A DNA stretch of 24,474 nucleotides from positions 1 to 24,474 of the IMG/VR virus record IMGVR_UViG_3300025102_000279; one strand, 5' to 3'. Position numbers and translations under genes: made by a program. The notes below the pieces were generated by a model that saw only the letters and a program-made list of their open reading frames with translations, had not been told where the DNA came from and did no database searches. Shown in pieces: positions 1 to 8,295 of this stretch (within the stretch, counting starts at the first letter, position 1; every line of letters begins with the position of its first letter). Origin of the DNA: a virus.

Positions 1-954
1 AGAACGCTCAGTAGCTTGATAATATCCTTTTATATTTTTATGAGTTATAAATGCACCTTTAAATTTCATATCATCTGTAAACTTGGTCATACCTGCCATT
101 AATTGTGCTATCAAGAAATAATCACCAAGTGGCATCGTATCTAATTTAGATAAAATCTCATTAGGTTTTGCGTATTCTCCACTACTCCCCAATGCTTTTA
201 CAAATTTCTGTTTTACATCGTTAGTAACTTTTGGTAAAGTTTCTTCGGTAGCTGCATTTAATTGTTTAAGTATACTGAAACCATTTACATATGTTCCCAT
301 ACATTGTGCAGTTTCCATCGTTTCTGTATCAAAGTTTACATCAGTTGGTTTAGAACCTTTTCTCATTTTACCAAATAAAGACTGAATGTTTCCATTACTT
401 GCGGTAATTATATAATTTTTACCAGTATCTTCAGCGGATACATATACAGTTTGACCATTATTTATTTTTACTTGAACACCATCTTCAGTAGGTGCTATTT
501 TAGTAAAAGGTCCTTTAGGTACTTTTTCACCTTTTGGTAATCCCATTTGTAATAAATCTGCCGTATTTTTAAGTGGTATGAATTTATCACCTATTGCATA
601 TTTGTTGTCATATATGGAAGCTTCACTAAGGAGTTGTCCTAATTGAATTAGTATATTTTCTTTTACTTTTTCTTTATCCTTTAACTTGTCTTTTTCAATC
701 TGAGTCAACATTCCAAATTTGTCAATGTCTTTTTCTTCACCAGAGTCAGGTCTTTCTTCTTCTGGCTCTTCTTCATTACCTTTATCAAACTCTTGAATTA
801 GAATATCAGCGTTTGCTTCACCAACCTCATCTATAAGATGATAATAAAAAGATTTTAAGAATTCTTCAGTATAAATACCTTCAGTAAGTTTAGTGTCTAT
901 ATCAGACCAAACCTTCCGTAATATTCTATCTACTATGTTTTGGGATTTCTTCAT
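1..954 (-). CDS. Unknown protein, 3' end outside window (318 codons seen)
   Basis: An open frame runs without a stop from an ATG at 954 to the left edge of the window. The protein starts MKKSQNIVDRILRKVW and has a strongly acidic, Glu-rich stretch at about residues 58-78 (EEEPEEERPDSGEE), then a Lys-rich helical segment and a mixed alpha/beta region. I recognise no domain, catalytic motif, signal peptide or membrane segment. The ATG lies 12 bases after the stop of the polymerase-like gene, so the two are probably co-transcribed. A TATTTATA motif sits only 3 bases upstream of the ATG, too close to act as a normal promoter for this start. The reading frame is solid, but the function is unknown. 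Confidence 0.8.
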   Translation of the reverse strand, partial: MKKSQNIVDRILRKVWSDIDTKLTEGIYTEEFLKSFYYHLIDEVGEANADILIQEFDKGNEEEPEEERPDSGEEKDIDKFGMLTQIEKDKLKDKEKVKENILIQLGQLLSEASIYDNKYAIGDKFIPLKNTADLLQMGLPKGEKVPKGPFTKIAPTEDGVQVKINNGQTVYVSAEDTGKNYIITASNGNIQSLFGKMRKGSKPTDVNFDTETMETAQCMGTYVNGFSILKQLNAATEETLPKVTNDVKQKFVKALGSSGEYAKPNEILSKLDTMPLGDYFLIAQLMAGMTKFTDDMKFKGAFITHKNIKGYYQATERS

Positions 955-957
955 AAC

Positions 958-965
958 TATAAATA
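958..965 (-). promoter_or_regulatory. TATTTATA motif close to the start of the left-edge gene
   Basis: The coding strand reads TATTTATA here, matching the motif found before most late genes in the window. Only 3 bases separate it from the ATG at 954, so it would give a nearly leaderless transcript. It may be a chance match or may serve something other than this start. Confidence 0.3.
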
Positions 966-966
966 C

Positions 967-2193
967 CTAAATATCGGTCTTAACCATATTATCATAATTG
1001 TTTCCAATTTCTATCTCGACAGGGAATCCATCTTTTTCCATTATTGATTTAACTTCCCTAATGTAATTCTCTTCGTTTGCGTCAACATCGAACAGAATCG
1101 AGTCGTATGTATATAATATAGGTACTGACTTTTGATTCAAATTGATTTTTGACAATTTATCTAATATAAATATGTTTCTTTCTGTTTCAAGCGCTTGTAA
1201 AACATAATTAAATAATTTATTTTTATTTAGATTCTCATCAAATTTAATTTTTCTTTGTAAAATAGGTGTAACCACTTCACGATTTCGTAAGAAATCTAAC
1301 CATAGTGAGTTTATGTAATCTGATGTTTTTTTGAAAAATGGTATGTGATAGTATTCATCTTCCACCCCACCATATAGTTGTCTAAATGTGATTGCCTTTG
1401 CTTGACTAATATCTTTTCCATATTGATTTGCCAACCACCCATGTGCTTTCTTATCTAACGGAATATCTATGCCAATTAGTTTTGATATAAGTCGAATATG
1501 ATATCCATCGAAATCTAATTGGCACAATTTACCATTTTCGAATCGTGAAATAAATCTACTACGAGTACCATCATTTTTCTTAAGTGCTGCGTAATTTACT
1601 CCACCAAATGTATTGGATGGTCGTGATGTTGTAGTAAGTGTATTATATTGAGTATGTTCAAGTGTATCTAAATCCGTATAAAGTCCATTCTTCTCAACCC
1701 ATTGTAATGCTTTCGCATATAGTTGTGAGAATTTAGAAATTTTTGAGTCGACAAAAAGTTTCTTCCAATCTTCGAATTGTTCGTAGTGTTTCCATATAGG
1801 AATAAGGTCATTTGCTTTAGGTGCCTGTCGTCTTCTGAATATAGTGTAGATGGGTTTCTCTTGTACATCGAATGGTTTAGCTTGCCAAAAGAGTGACATT
1901 TCTAAATCATACATATTAGGTAAGAAATCATAGTGATATAGAAAATCTTTCATTCCTACTATGTAAACTTCTTTAAAGTTGTGAAACTCTACCTTTTGGT
2001 CTATTTTACTTGCGTCTATGTTGTTGTAATTAACAAATAGGTCTAATGTACCATCTGATATGATTAGTGCGGATACTCGTGTCTTTATAGGGTGTTTATC
2101 TAAACTCGTAAGTATAGGGTACACCAATATCCTTTCCCGATAGAGTTGGGATATATGTTTCTTAAGTTGTTTGTTGCTATCTACAATTTTCAT
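967..2193 (-). CDS. Divergent family A DNA polymerase-like protein
   Basis: A 408-residue protein with the three palm/fingers motifs of family A polymerases in the right order. Motif A is LDFDGYHIRL, with D227 at the place of E. coli Pol I D705. Motif B is KAITFRQLYGG, with K266, F270 and Y274 matching K758, F762 and Y766. Motif C is YTYDSILFD, with D364 matching D882. Several signature residues differ: the steric-gate Glu710 position is H232, Arg754 is I262, and HDE of motif C is YDS. The protein is short for Pol I. Residues 40-110 look like a worn exonuclease-type fold (around VGMKDFLYHYDFLPNMYDLE) without an obvious acidic active site. It may be a special-purpose or low-activity polymerase; assignment to the superfamily is fairly secure, activity is not. 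T4-like phages normally replicate with a family B enzyme, so a different role from the main replicase is plausible. Confidence 0.78.
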   Translation of the reverse strand: MKIVDSNKQLKKHISQLYRERILVYPILTSLDKHPIKTRVSALIISDGTLDLFVNYNNIDASKIDQKVEFHNFKEVYIVGMKDFLYHYDFLPNMYDLEMSLFWQAKPFDVQEKPIYTIFRRRQAPKANDLIPIWKHYEQFEDWKKLFVDSKISKFSQLYAKALQWVEKNGLYTDLDTLEHTQYNTLTTTSRPSNTFGGVNYAALKKNDGTRSRFISRFENGKLCQLDFDGYHIRLISKLIGIDIPLDKKAHGWLANQYGKDISQAKAITFRQLYGGVEDEYYHIPFFKKTSDYINSLWLDFLRNREVVTPILQRKIKFDENLNKNKLFNYVLQALETERNIFILDKLSKINLNQKSVPILYTYDSILFDVDANEENYIREVKSIMEKDGFPVEIEIGNNYDNMVKTDI

Positions 2194-2194
2194 C

Positions 2195-2209
2195 CGTAAC
2201 TAATATACG
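2195..2209 (-). promoter_or_regulatory. Small hairpin with TATTAG loop before polymerase-like gene
   Basis: The coding strand reads CGTA-TATTAGT-TACG, a 4-base-pair stem ending one base before the ATG. The 9-mer TATATTAGT is repeated upstream of the 72-residue gene, again inside a small hairpin. It could be a -10-like promoter element or an RNA operator at the ribosome binding site; the sequence does not decide. Confidence 0.3.
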
Positions 2210-2231
2210 AAACTTTTATGAATTATCCAAA

Positions 2232-2567
2232 TTAATATCCGATAAACTCTAAGTCAATATCACTTACCAATCCTTTTTCAGCATAGTAAGGATACTCTTC
2301 GTTTAACCAATAGTTTTGAACATTATCAAGTTCGTTTATAACTTCTTGGTATAATTCTGAAGTATCATCATCACTTCCGTATGATGCTCCCCATTGGATT
2401 CCACCACAAAGTTGTATCAGTTCATTGAGTTTATCCCAATTATTTTTATTGTTCTTAATACTAAGTAATATCTCAGCTTTCATCAATTCTGCTACTTTCT
2501 CATTGTGGTCATACATTTCTTTTGACCATGGTTTTGTGATTTCAATTCCGTATTTCATATTTTTCAT
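2232..2567 (-). CDS. Small acidic protein of unknown function
   Basis: A 111-residue soluble, acidic protein rich in Asn, Asp, Glu, Tyr and Trp, with no recognised domain. The first half looks helical (around KVAELMKAEILLSIKNNKNN), and a central GGIQWGASYGSDDD stretch suggests a loop or turn region. Its ATG at 2567 follows the stop of the 72-residue gene by a single base, and the stop codon context of that gene supplies a short A-rich leader, so the two are probably translated from one message. A second in-frame ATG three codons in (MKNMKYG) is an equally possible start. No signal peptide or membrane segment is visible. Confidence 0.7.
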   Translation of the reverse strand: MKNMKYGIEITKPWSKEMYDHNEKVAELMKAEILLSIKNNKNNWDKLNELIQLCGGIQWGASYGSDDDTSELYQEVINELDNVQNYWLNEEYPYYAEKGLVSDIDLEFIGY

Positions 2568-2568
2568 T

Positions 2569-2787
2569 TTATTTATACATTATTACTACTGACCCAAACT
2601 TGTCATCAAACACTTTGATTAGATTATCATAATCACCACTTGTCATTTCTTTCATTAGTGGTTCAAATGGAACACCCACTTGTTTACAAAGGTTTTTTGC
2701 AACTCCTAATATGTAATATGCATTACCTTGAGGACCTGTCAAGTCTATTTCAATTTTTCCGTTACTTTTTGGTTTTGATTTTATCAT
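2569..2787 (-). CDS. Conserved small phage protein (IDLTGPQGNA type), unknown function
   Basis: A 72-residue protein that resembles a small protein I recall as widespread in T4-like marine and enteric phages, with the pattern 'I-D-L-T-G-P-x-G-N-A' followed by an amphipathic helix (YYILGVAKNLCKQVG) and a M-x-S-G-D-Y-x-N-L stretch leading into F-x-x-x-F-G-x-V-V. The function is not known to me. It is the first gene of a probable short operon with the 111-residue gene and the polymerase-like gene. The upstream gap of 71 bases holds a hairpin with a TATTAG loop. Coding potential is supported by the recalled family pattern rather than by a search. Confidence 0.78.
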   Translation of the reverse strand: MIKSKPKSNGKIEIDLTGPQGNAYYILGVAKNLCKQVGVPFEPLMKEMTSGDYDNLIKVFDDKFGSVVIMYK

Positions 2788-2801
2788 ATCTCTTAATCTT
2801 A

Positions 2802-2817
2802 CACTACTAATATAGTG
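2802..2817 (-). promoter_or_regulatory. Small hairpin with TATTAG loop before the 72-residue gene
   Basis: The coding strand reads CACTA-TATTAG-TAGTG, a perfect 5-base-pair stem with a 6-base loop, 14 bases upstream of the ATG at 2787. The loop matches the one upstream of the polymerase-like gene while the stems differ. It may be a regulatory RNA element or a promoter -10 region. Confidence 0.3.
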
Positions 2818-2858
2818 ATAATATTTGAGACTACCAAACTTTTAATGTTAAATAATTG

Positions 2859-3437
2859 TTAAATTTTTGCACCTTGTTGTAAGTTGGTAAGATATCGTTC
2901 AAGGCCTAAAAATACATTCTGATACAACATAATTGTTCTTTTATTGGTATCAATAATACCTTTTTCTTCTGGTGTATCATTTAAAGGTCCAGCAATTTTC
3001 CATTTTAATTCGAGTTTCTGATAGTATACACTCTCTAACTCACCAAACCCATCTTCACTTACTTCATTAATAATGGTACTTCCCTTTCTTTTGTAAAAAT
3101 ACCTTGTTGCAAAAGAATTGTCATAATCTTCTTGAGTTGGTTGAAACAAATGAGGGTCAGGTACTACAAGATTTTGTTCATAATCTTCAACTAACTCTTT
3201 TAATACATTATATTGAAAAGTATTTTTCGCAAGTTGTTCGTTCAATCTATAAAGTGGTACTAATTTTACAGATACATCTTTTACATATACTGGCTGAGTA
3301 TATATTTCTCCTGTGTTGGTATATTTGTGATATTGCCCAACCCATTCGTCACCATCATCAGTCATCCATTCACCACCCTCGGTGTATAGACCCTTTTGGA
3401 TACTTCCTTCTGGATAATATATTCTTCGTCTTCCCAT
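2859..3437 (-). CDS. Unknown virion-region protein
   Basis: A 192-residue protein opening MGRRRIYYPEGSIQKGLYT followed by a GGEW...GDEWVGQYHKYTNTGEIYTQ segment that looks like beta hairpins. It resembles proteins I recall from the baseplate regions of marine T4-like phages that begin with a YYP...LYT...VGYYH pattern, but I cannot name a function. No signal peptide or membrane segment is visible. Its ATG overlaps the hub stop codon by one base (TAATG), so translation is probably coupled to the hub gene, which points to a structural or assembly role in the baseplate or tail tip. It is the last gene of the long tail operon; the next gene follows after 71 bases. Confidence 0.72.
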   Translation of the reverse strand: MGRRRIYYPEGSIQKGLYTEGGEWMTDDGDEWVGQYHKYTNTGEIYTQPVYVKDVSVKLVPLYRLNEQLAKNTFQYNVLKELVEDYEQNLVVPDPHLFQPTQEDYDNSFATRYFYKRKGSTIINEVSEDGFGELESVYYQKLELKWKIAGPLNDTPEEKGIIDTNKRTIMLYQNVFLGLERYLTNLQQGAKI

Positions 3438-5194
3438 TATACATCAATCATCATTAGGCCAGATATTTTAGTAGACCAATCACCACCATTAAATTCTTGA
3501 CCAATTTTTGTTACTATAAAATATGCTTTATCTCTTATTCTCGTTGGTAATCTATCAACGCTAAAACAATCTCCATATTTTGGTTCATTGTAACCATCAA
3601 CAGTAAGTTCACATTCTAACCCATAACTAATGTTTGGGTTATATTTTTTATTGTTATTTTTTACATATGCTTTCAATGCTTGTTTTGCACCTGTAATATC
3701 ATCTTCACTAATATTATCCCCAAGTGATTCAATTGCTTTTGCTAAATCTCCTTCGAAATCATTAGCATTTTCTCCAACAGAACCTGGATAACAACCCGCA
3801 AAAACTGCATCTAATTGTGGTGAACCCTCACCATCCATAGCTGCTGCAGTTGCTAACGCAATTAGGTCTGAGTCTAAATTAGATGTAAGACTGCAATCTC
3901 TAACACCATCTCCAAAACCTTTTACTAATTTAATCATTGTTGGAGTTGCTTGTTTTTTAGCTGCAGTACCCTTATTTAAAATTAGAAATTTACCTTTTTC
4001 AGACTCAGGCGAATCTGGGTCATTGTATAAAAATAATGTAAGATATCCACCTGAGTTTTCATTTATTTTATTAAATATTTTTTTTAAGAACATAGATGTT
4101 GCTACCCTACTTGGAGAATCTTGTTTTCCTGGTGGATTTTTTAGTTCTTTCATTGTGGTTTGCATAAACCCAATTTGAACCCAAATACCTGCCAATGGAT
4201 TACTACCTTTTGTTAAAGCGCTATAATCTGCATTAGGACCATACTTCGATGCCCAACCAAATATCATTTCTAATGGATTTGCTGATGCTATTTTTGAATC
4301 ATTTGATGTTTTTATTTTTATTTGAGAATAATCAAACTTTTGAGCTGCAGTACCGGCAACACTTTTAGAATTTTTATTAACATAGTCAATAAACTCATCT
4401 AATCTTACATATGGTAAAACATTATCTGTTGCACTATTAAAGAACGATGACCATCCCGTATTTACCATTTGGTGATTAACCAATCCAATTTTAGGTTTAC
4501 CTGCACCACCACTTCTAACTTGAGCTTTACCCTCTGCAGGTTTACCCGTTAGTTTTGATGAGATTCCAACAAGGTTTGTTATTAAGTCGGTTGATGGGAC
4601 TTCTTTACCAGACTCAGGGTCTTTAACTGTTTCTTTACCCACATCTTTTAAAGTCATGTAGTCAACATCTAAAACACCATCTGCTGCTCCTGCTACTTTT
4701 AAACTAACATCGTAACTTAAATCAGAGTTAATAGTGAAATTAAATCCTGTGATTTCACCTGTTACTGTTTTTGCCGTTCCACCAACCCATCCTATCGTAA
4801 CCTTTACTCGTTGTCTTGGTGTCATAAAGTTTTTTTCGATATGGTTAAAATGAGCTCGACTATAAACTTTACAATTACAACTTGCTTCAAATAACATTGC
4901 GTCTGATATATCTTGCCCACCATCGTTATTTATAGAAATACTTTCTAATACAGGAAAAGGTGTTAATCTACCACTATCATCTGTAAGCAAGTCTGCGTGT
5001 GTAGCATCATTAGTAATACTTTCTATTGACTTAAATGAATTGGAAGAACATTTAACAATTCCACCACTTGCAAGTGTAATTTTTCCATAAGCTCTACTGT
5101 GAAGTCCTACTCCTGAGACACCGATACTACTTACATCACTTGACATTTGCTGTGTTGGCTTTGGTAAAGCTCTTGCACCTAATTGAAAACTCAT
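3437..5194 (-). CDS. Baseplate hub protein (gp27 / gpD-like)
   Basis: A 585-residue protein with the features of a contractile-tail hub. The N-terminal third is beta-rich with a tail-tube-like segment, including RQRVKVTIGWVGG and VTGEITGFNFTINSDLSYDVSLKV. The last 60 residues (YGLECELTVDGYNEPKYGDCFSVDRLP and KAYFIVTKIGQEF...WSTKISGLMMI) match the usual end of hub proteins of the gp27 and late-control-protein-D type. A central insertion rich in Gly, Ser and Lys makes it longer than T4 gp27 (391 residues). In the virion it would form the trimeric ring joining the tube to the tail spike. It follows the LysM gene by three bases and overlaps the next gene (TAATG). No separate gp5-like lysozyme spike gene is seen in the window. 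Confidence 0.75.
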   Translation of the reverse strand: MSFQLGARALPKPTQQMSSDVSSIGVSGVGLHSRAYGKITLASGGIVKCSSNSFKSIESITNDATHADLLTDDSGRLTPFPVLESISINNDGGQDISDAMLFEASCNCKVYSRAHFNHIEKNFMTPRQRVKVTIGWVGGTAKTVTGEITGFNFTINSDLSYDVSLKVAGAADGVLDVDYMTLKDVGKETVKDPESGKEVPSTDLITNLVGISSKLTGKPAEGKAQVRSGGAGKPKIGLVNHQMVNTGWSSFFNSATDNVLPYVRLDEFIDYVNKNSKSVAGTAAQKFDYSQIKIKTSNDSKIASANPLEMIFGWASKYGPNADYSALTKGSNPLAGIWVQIGFMQTTMKELKNPPGKQDSPSRVATSMFLKKIFNKINENSGGYLTLFLYNDPDSPESEKGKFLILNKGTAAKKQATPTMIKLVKGFGDGVRDCSLTSNLDSDLIALATAAAMDGEGSPQLDAVFAGCYPGSVGENANDFEGDLAKAIESLGDNISEDDITGAKQALKAYVKNNNKKYNPNISYGLECELTVDGYNEPKYGDCFSVDRLPTRIRDKAYFIVTKIGQEFNGGDWSTKISGLMMIDV

Positions 5195-5197
5195 AAC

Positions 5198-5503
5198 TTA
5201 ATCTTCTTTTTTATTTAACGCATCATACTCATTTATAAACTTTAGTGTATCGTTAGGAATTCTTAATTGTATTCCAACTTCTGGAAACAAAGTACCTTTT
5301 CCTATATTATTAGCTCTGGCTATAATCCACCACAATGTAGGGTCTGAATAATATTCCCATGCTAAATTATCTAACCTATCACCTTCTTTTGTTATAATGT
5401 AAGTATCATTAATTTCAGGATTTATTATAGGATATACTAATGTAGTAGAGTACTTTCGTTCACCCTCTTTTTTAATTACTGGTATGTTATCGTATCTTTT
5501 CAT
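5198..5503 (-). CDS. 53: LysM-domain baseplate protein (gp53-like)
   Basis: A 101-residue protein that is essentially one LysM domain plus a short N-terminal arm. Residues about 32-87 hold the LysM pattern: YIITKEGDRLDNLAWEYYSDP, then TLWWIIARANNI and PEVGIQLRIP. In contractile-tail phages such small LysM proteins sit in the baseplate (T4 gp53, P2 gpX and relatives) and clamp the hub or wedge rather than bind peptidoglycan. T4 gp53 is longer (196 residues), so this is a minimal version. The gene lies between the repeat-bearing baseplate protein and the hub with 2-3 base gaps, which supports a hub-proximal position. The LysM call is firm; the exact equivalence to gp53 is less so. Confidence 0.8.
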   Translation of the reverse strand: MKRYDNIPVIKKEGERKYSTTLVYPIINPEINDTYIITKEGDRLDNLAWEYYSDPTLWWIIARANNIGKGTLFPEVGIQLRIPNDTLKFINEYDALNKKED

Positions 5504-5505
5504 AT

Positions 5506-8295
5506 TTAACTCGCACCTTGAATTCTAAAATCACTACTAAAAACAAATACCTCACCACTATCATATTCGTGTATATTATTTCCAAGTACAGTAGCACCTA
5601 CCGCAACATCAATACCCATTGGTAATCCAAAATCTACATCCCATGCAACCTCGTCTGAGTATGTATATGATAATGATGTTAATATCATTGGTGTTTCTAC
5701 ATACAACTTACCAACTGTTAGTTTTAATTCTTTGTTCGTTTTACTACCCGGCGCAGTATATCCGTTTCCTGTATAATTTGGCATTGTATAAGTTGCTAAT
5801 CGTTCTAACTTAGTCCACAATGGTTGCATCTCAACTCTTGATGTTGGGTATACTTTAAAATTAAATGATATGTCTCGTTTAAATGACTCATAAACATATA
5901 CAGGTTCTGCTCTACCACTATATTTTATTTCAGTATAAGTTGGTGAGAAGTTCTCTGCTAACCCCGTTACAGTTCCTCTAAATTGTAGATTACTCTTTTC
6001 AGTACCTAATCTGAAAACTAAATTAACTAAGTCTGATTGGATTTCATCACCAATTTTTGATGCTTGTATTTTATCGTAATGCGATGACCAATTAGTAAGC
6101 TTTGTGGTATCATATTTCATTTCCTTTTGACCAGTTCTAGCCGAACCATCTGTATAGACAGGTTTACCTGGACTTGGGAACTTAAATATTGTTTCTATAT
6201 TTTCTTTGTCATACTCTTTTGATTCTACATTACCCCTTGAACCACCTTTTAACTTTTTCCTAAAATCAGTTGGCGATACAGGTGTAGCTCCAAGCTGCGC
6301 TCTTTCATCTGCCATATCCATTAACTTACCATGAGAAATCATCATATAATCCCCAATGTCAACAATATCTGGCCCTACTAATCCATCTGATTCAACAAGA
6401 TTTGGTTTGTTATCTTCATTGAACTTTTGTATTTTACCTAATTGTTCTACTACACCATATTTCTTAAGGTCTTCTGGGTCAGTTGGTATAGATTTAAAAT
6501 ATGTTTCTTCAGTTTCTTCATTTTTTTCTTTAAAAAAGAACTTTTGAGTGTAATCAGATAGACCTGTAATTTTATTACCAGTTGCGATTGCACCTAATCC
6601 TTTTATAAATGAATTTGTATATCTTTTTACAACAGTCTGACCAATACCATATAAGGAATCAGTACCACCACTAAATGTTTTTAAGTCACTACCAATTTCA
6701 ATCGTACCAAAACTATCATATAACGAAATTAGATTATTTTTTGGTTTTTGAAGATTACCTTCGGTGACACCACCTATTTTTGTGTATTTTCCTAGCGTAT
6801 CTAATCCAAGGATACCACTTCTATCAGGTTTAAATCCTATTTGTTGACCACCTATCGCAGCTAAGAAGTTTGCAGGAGTCCAAATTTTATTATATGTGTT
6901 ACTTCTCTGATTTCCAATTTGTGTTGCAGACCATAGTAAACCTTTTACTGATAAAAAGAATGAACCCATCCTTACTAAGTCTATTGCAGCTCTTTCAGTT
7001 GAAGCAACTGCCCCACCACGAATTAAACCATCATCAATTGGGAATCCAAATCCCCAACTTTGAGGTTCACCTTTTTTCTTTCGTTGTATACCTCTTAAAA
7101 CATATGGTTGAGGTATTAAACTAAATTTATTTGCTTCTGGGTCTTGAAGATTGAATTTAGAGTACATTTCGTCTAAGAAAGATGGTGATTGTCTTTGTTG
7201 TAATAAATCACCAATACTTGTATATGAATCTATGTATCTATCACCATCTGGTGAGTATCTTTGTGTATCACCAATTGCTTTTCCTACCTTATATTGACCA
7301 TATCCGGCTTGAAATGATATTCCAGGACTTTGTTGACTAAAATTACTTAATAATGACGATGCGTTATCAAATTGAGTATCATTTATACCTGTAAATTTAG
7401 TATCATCTTTGGTTCTCATAAATGGTGAGAATCCAACTGCTTTATCATCGGTAAAGAAATTAACCTGTTGTCCTACTTCAAGTCCTTGACCTTCTAAGTT
7501 ACCATTGAAAGTAAAATCATTAGGTGTCGTTTCACCTTTAAATTTATCACCTTGTCCTGCAACTGGTGGAGTCGTTTCACCTAAAAATGATTCACCAGTT
7601 TGTTTTAACATTTCGTTAGGTGTCGTTTCACCTAAAAACTTAGAACTTCTATCTGATTCATTGGGTGTCGTTTCACCTAAAAACTTTGAAGACCTATCTG
7701 ATTCGTTAGGAGTTGTTTCACCTAAAAACTTAGAACTTCTATCTGATTCGTTAGGAGTTGTTTCACCTAAAAACTTAGAACTTCTATCTGATTCGTTAGG
7801 AGTTGTCTCACCTAAGAAGTTTTGTGCAAATTTAAACTCTTTAGGAGTTGTCTCACCTAAAAACTTTTGTGTAAACTTAAACTCTTTTGCTTCAGTCTCA
7901 CCTTTAAACTTTTCTGTCTGATTTGCAAGTGTAGGGTTTGTTTCACCTTTAAACTTTTCTGTCTGATTTGCAAGTGTAGGGTTTGTTTCACCTTTGAACT
8001 TTTCTGTCTGATTAACAAGTGTTGGGTCGGTTTGTCCTTTGAACTTATCACCTTGAGTTACTTCATTTGCTTCAGTCTCACCCTTGAACTTATCACCTTG
8101 TGTTACTTTATTCTGAGAAGTACCTACTTTTTCAGGAGTTTGTCTTGAATATTGTACATCATTTTTTGTTTTGATTTTATCAGTTAATGGTACAGTATTA
8201 AACGCAGAAGGTTCTATTCTTGTTTTTACTTCAAGAGGTTCACTTTTTGGCTTTCTGTAATCACCAAGATTTGATTTTAAGTCTTTTAATGACAT
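5506..8295 (-). CDS. Baseplate / tail-tube-initiator-type protein with 15-residue repeats
   Basis: A 929-residue protein with three parts. Residues 1-68 are polar and low in complexity. Residues 69-263 hold 13 tandem copies of a repeat, almost all exactly 15 residues long, each built on (K/N/S)F(K/L)GETxP. Residues about 400-500 contain a segment (LLWSATQIGNQ...NKIWTPANFLAAIG) of a type I associate with marine phage baseplate proteins. Residues about 740-929 form a beta-rich module (NLQFRGTVTGLAENFSPTYT, EPVYVYESFKRDISFNFKV, LWTKLERLATYTMPNYTG, TPMILTSLSYTYSDEVAW) typical of baseplate proteins near the tube initiation site. The start overlaps the tape-measure stop (TAATG), so translation is coupled. 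Placement between tape measure and LysM/hub genes suggests a T4 gp48/gp54-like position, which is inference. Confidence 0.72.
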   Translation of the reverse strand: MSLKDLKSNLGDYRKPKSEPLEVKTRIEPSAFNTVPLTDKIKTKNDVQYSRQTPEKVGTSQNKVTQGDKFKGETEANEVTQGDKFKGQTDPTLVNQTEKFKGETNPTLANQTEKFKGETNPTLANQTEKFKGETEAKEFKFTQKFLGETTPKEFKFAQNFLGETTPNESDRSSKFLGETTPNESDRSSKFLGETTPNESDRSSKFLGETTPNESDRSSKFLGETTPNEMLKQTGESFLGETTPPVAGQGDKFKGETTPNDFTFNGNLEGQGLEVGQQVNFFTDDKAVGFSPFMRTKDDTKFTGINDTQFDNASSLLSNFSQQSPGISFQAGYGQYKVGKAIGDTQRYSPDGDRYIDSYTSIGDLLQQRQSPSFLDEMYSKFNLQDPEANKFSLIPQPYVLRGIQRKKKGEPQSWGFGFPIDDGLIRGGAVASTERAAIDLVRMGSFFLSVKGLLWSATQIGNQRSNTYNKIWTPANFLAAIGGQQIGFKPDRSGILGLDTLGKYTKIGGVTEGNLQKPKNNLISLYDSFGTIEIGSDLKTFSGGTDSLYGIGQTVVKRYTNSFIKGLGAIATGNKITGLSDYTQKFFFKEKNEETEETYFKSIPTDPEDLKKYGVVEQLGKIQKFNEDNKPNLVESDGLVGPDIVDIGDYMMISHGKLMDMADERAQLGATPVSPTDFRKKLKGGSRGNVESKEYDKENIETIFKFPSPGKPVYTDGSARTGQKEMKYDTTKLTNWSSHYDKIQASKIGDEIQSDLVNLVFRLGTEKSNLQFRGTVTGLAENFSPTYTEIKYSGRAEPVYVYESFKRDISFNFKVYPTSRVEMQPLWTKLERLATYTMPNYTGNGYTAPGSKTNKELKLTVGKLYVETPMILTSLSYTYSDEVAWDVDFGLPMGIDVAVGATVLGNNIHEYDSGEVFVFSSDFRIQGAS
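7507..8112 (-). repeat. Tandem 45-bp coding repeat (15-residue units)
   Basis: Thirteen units, preceded by a partial one, encode xFxGETxP plus a variable seven-residue linker. Three linker families are clustered: PTLxNQTE near the N-terminus, KEFKFxQ in the middle, and NESDRSS in four consecutive units. One unit (near MLKQTGE) is two residues longer. The 45-mers at 7701-7745 and 7746-7790 are identical in DNA, showing recent duplication. Confidence 0.9.

Noticed and set aside
2570-2577. TATAAATA in the T4 late-promoter orientation on the coding strand
   Set aside because: It is the last codons and stop of the 72-residue gene (Met-Tyr-Lys-stop), lies between two coupled genes, and has the opposite orientation to the other motif copies.
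3104-3457. Plus-strand frame of 117 codons across the unknown gene and hub junction
   Set aside because: It is antisense to a well-supported minus-strand gene, has an implausible Leu/His/Ile-rich composition and no upstream signals.
7505-8148. Regular 45-base repeats resembling a repeat array, with open frames on the plus strand (7505-7921, 7867-8148)
   Set aside because: The periodicity is the in-frame 15-residue repeat of the minus-strand baseplate gene. There are no unique spacers and the other frames are shadows.
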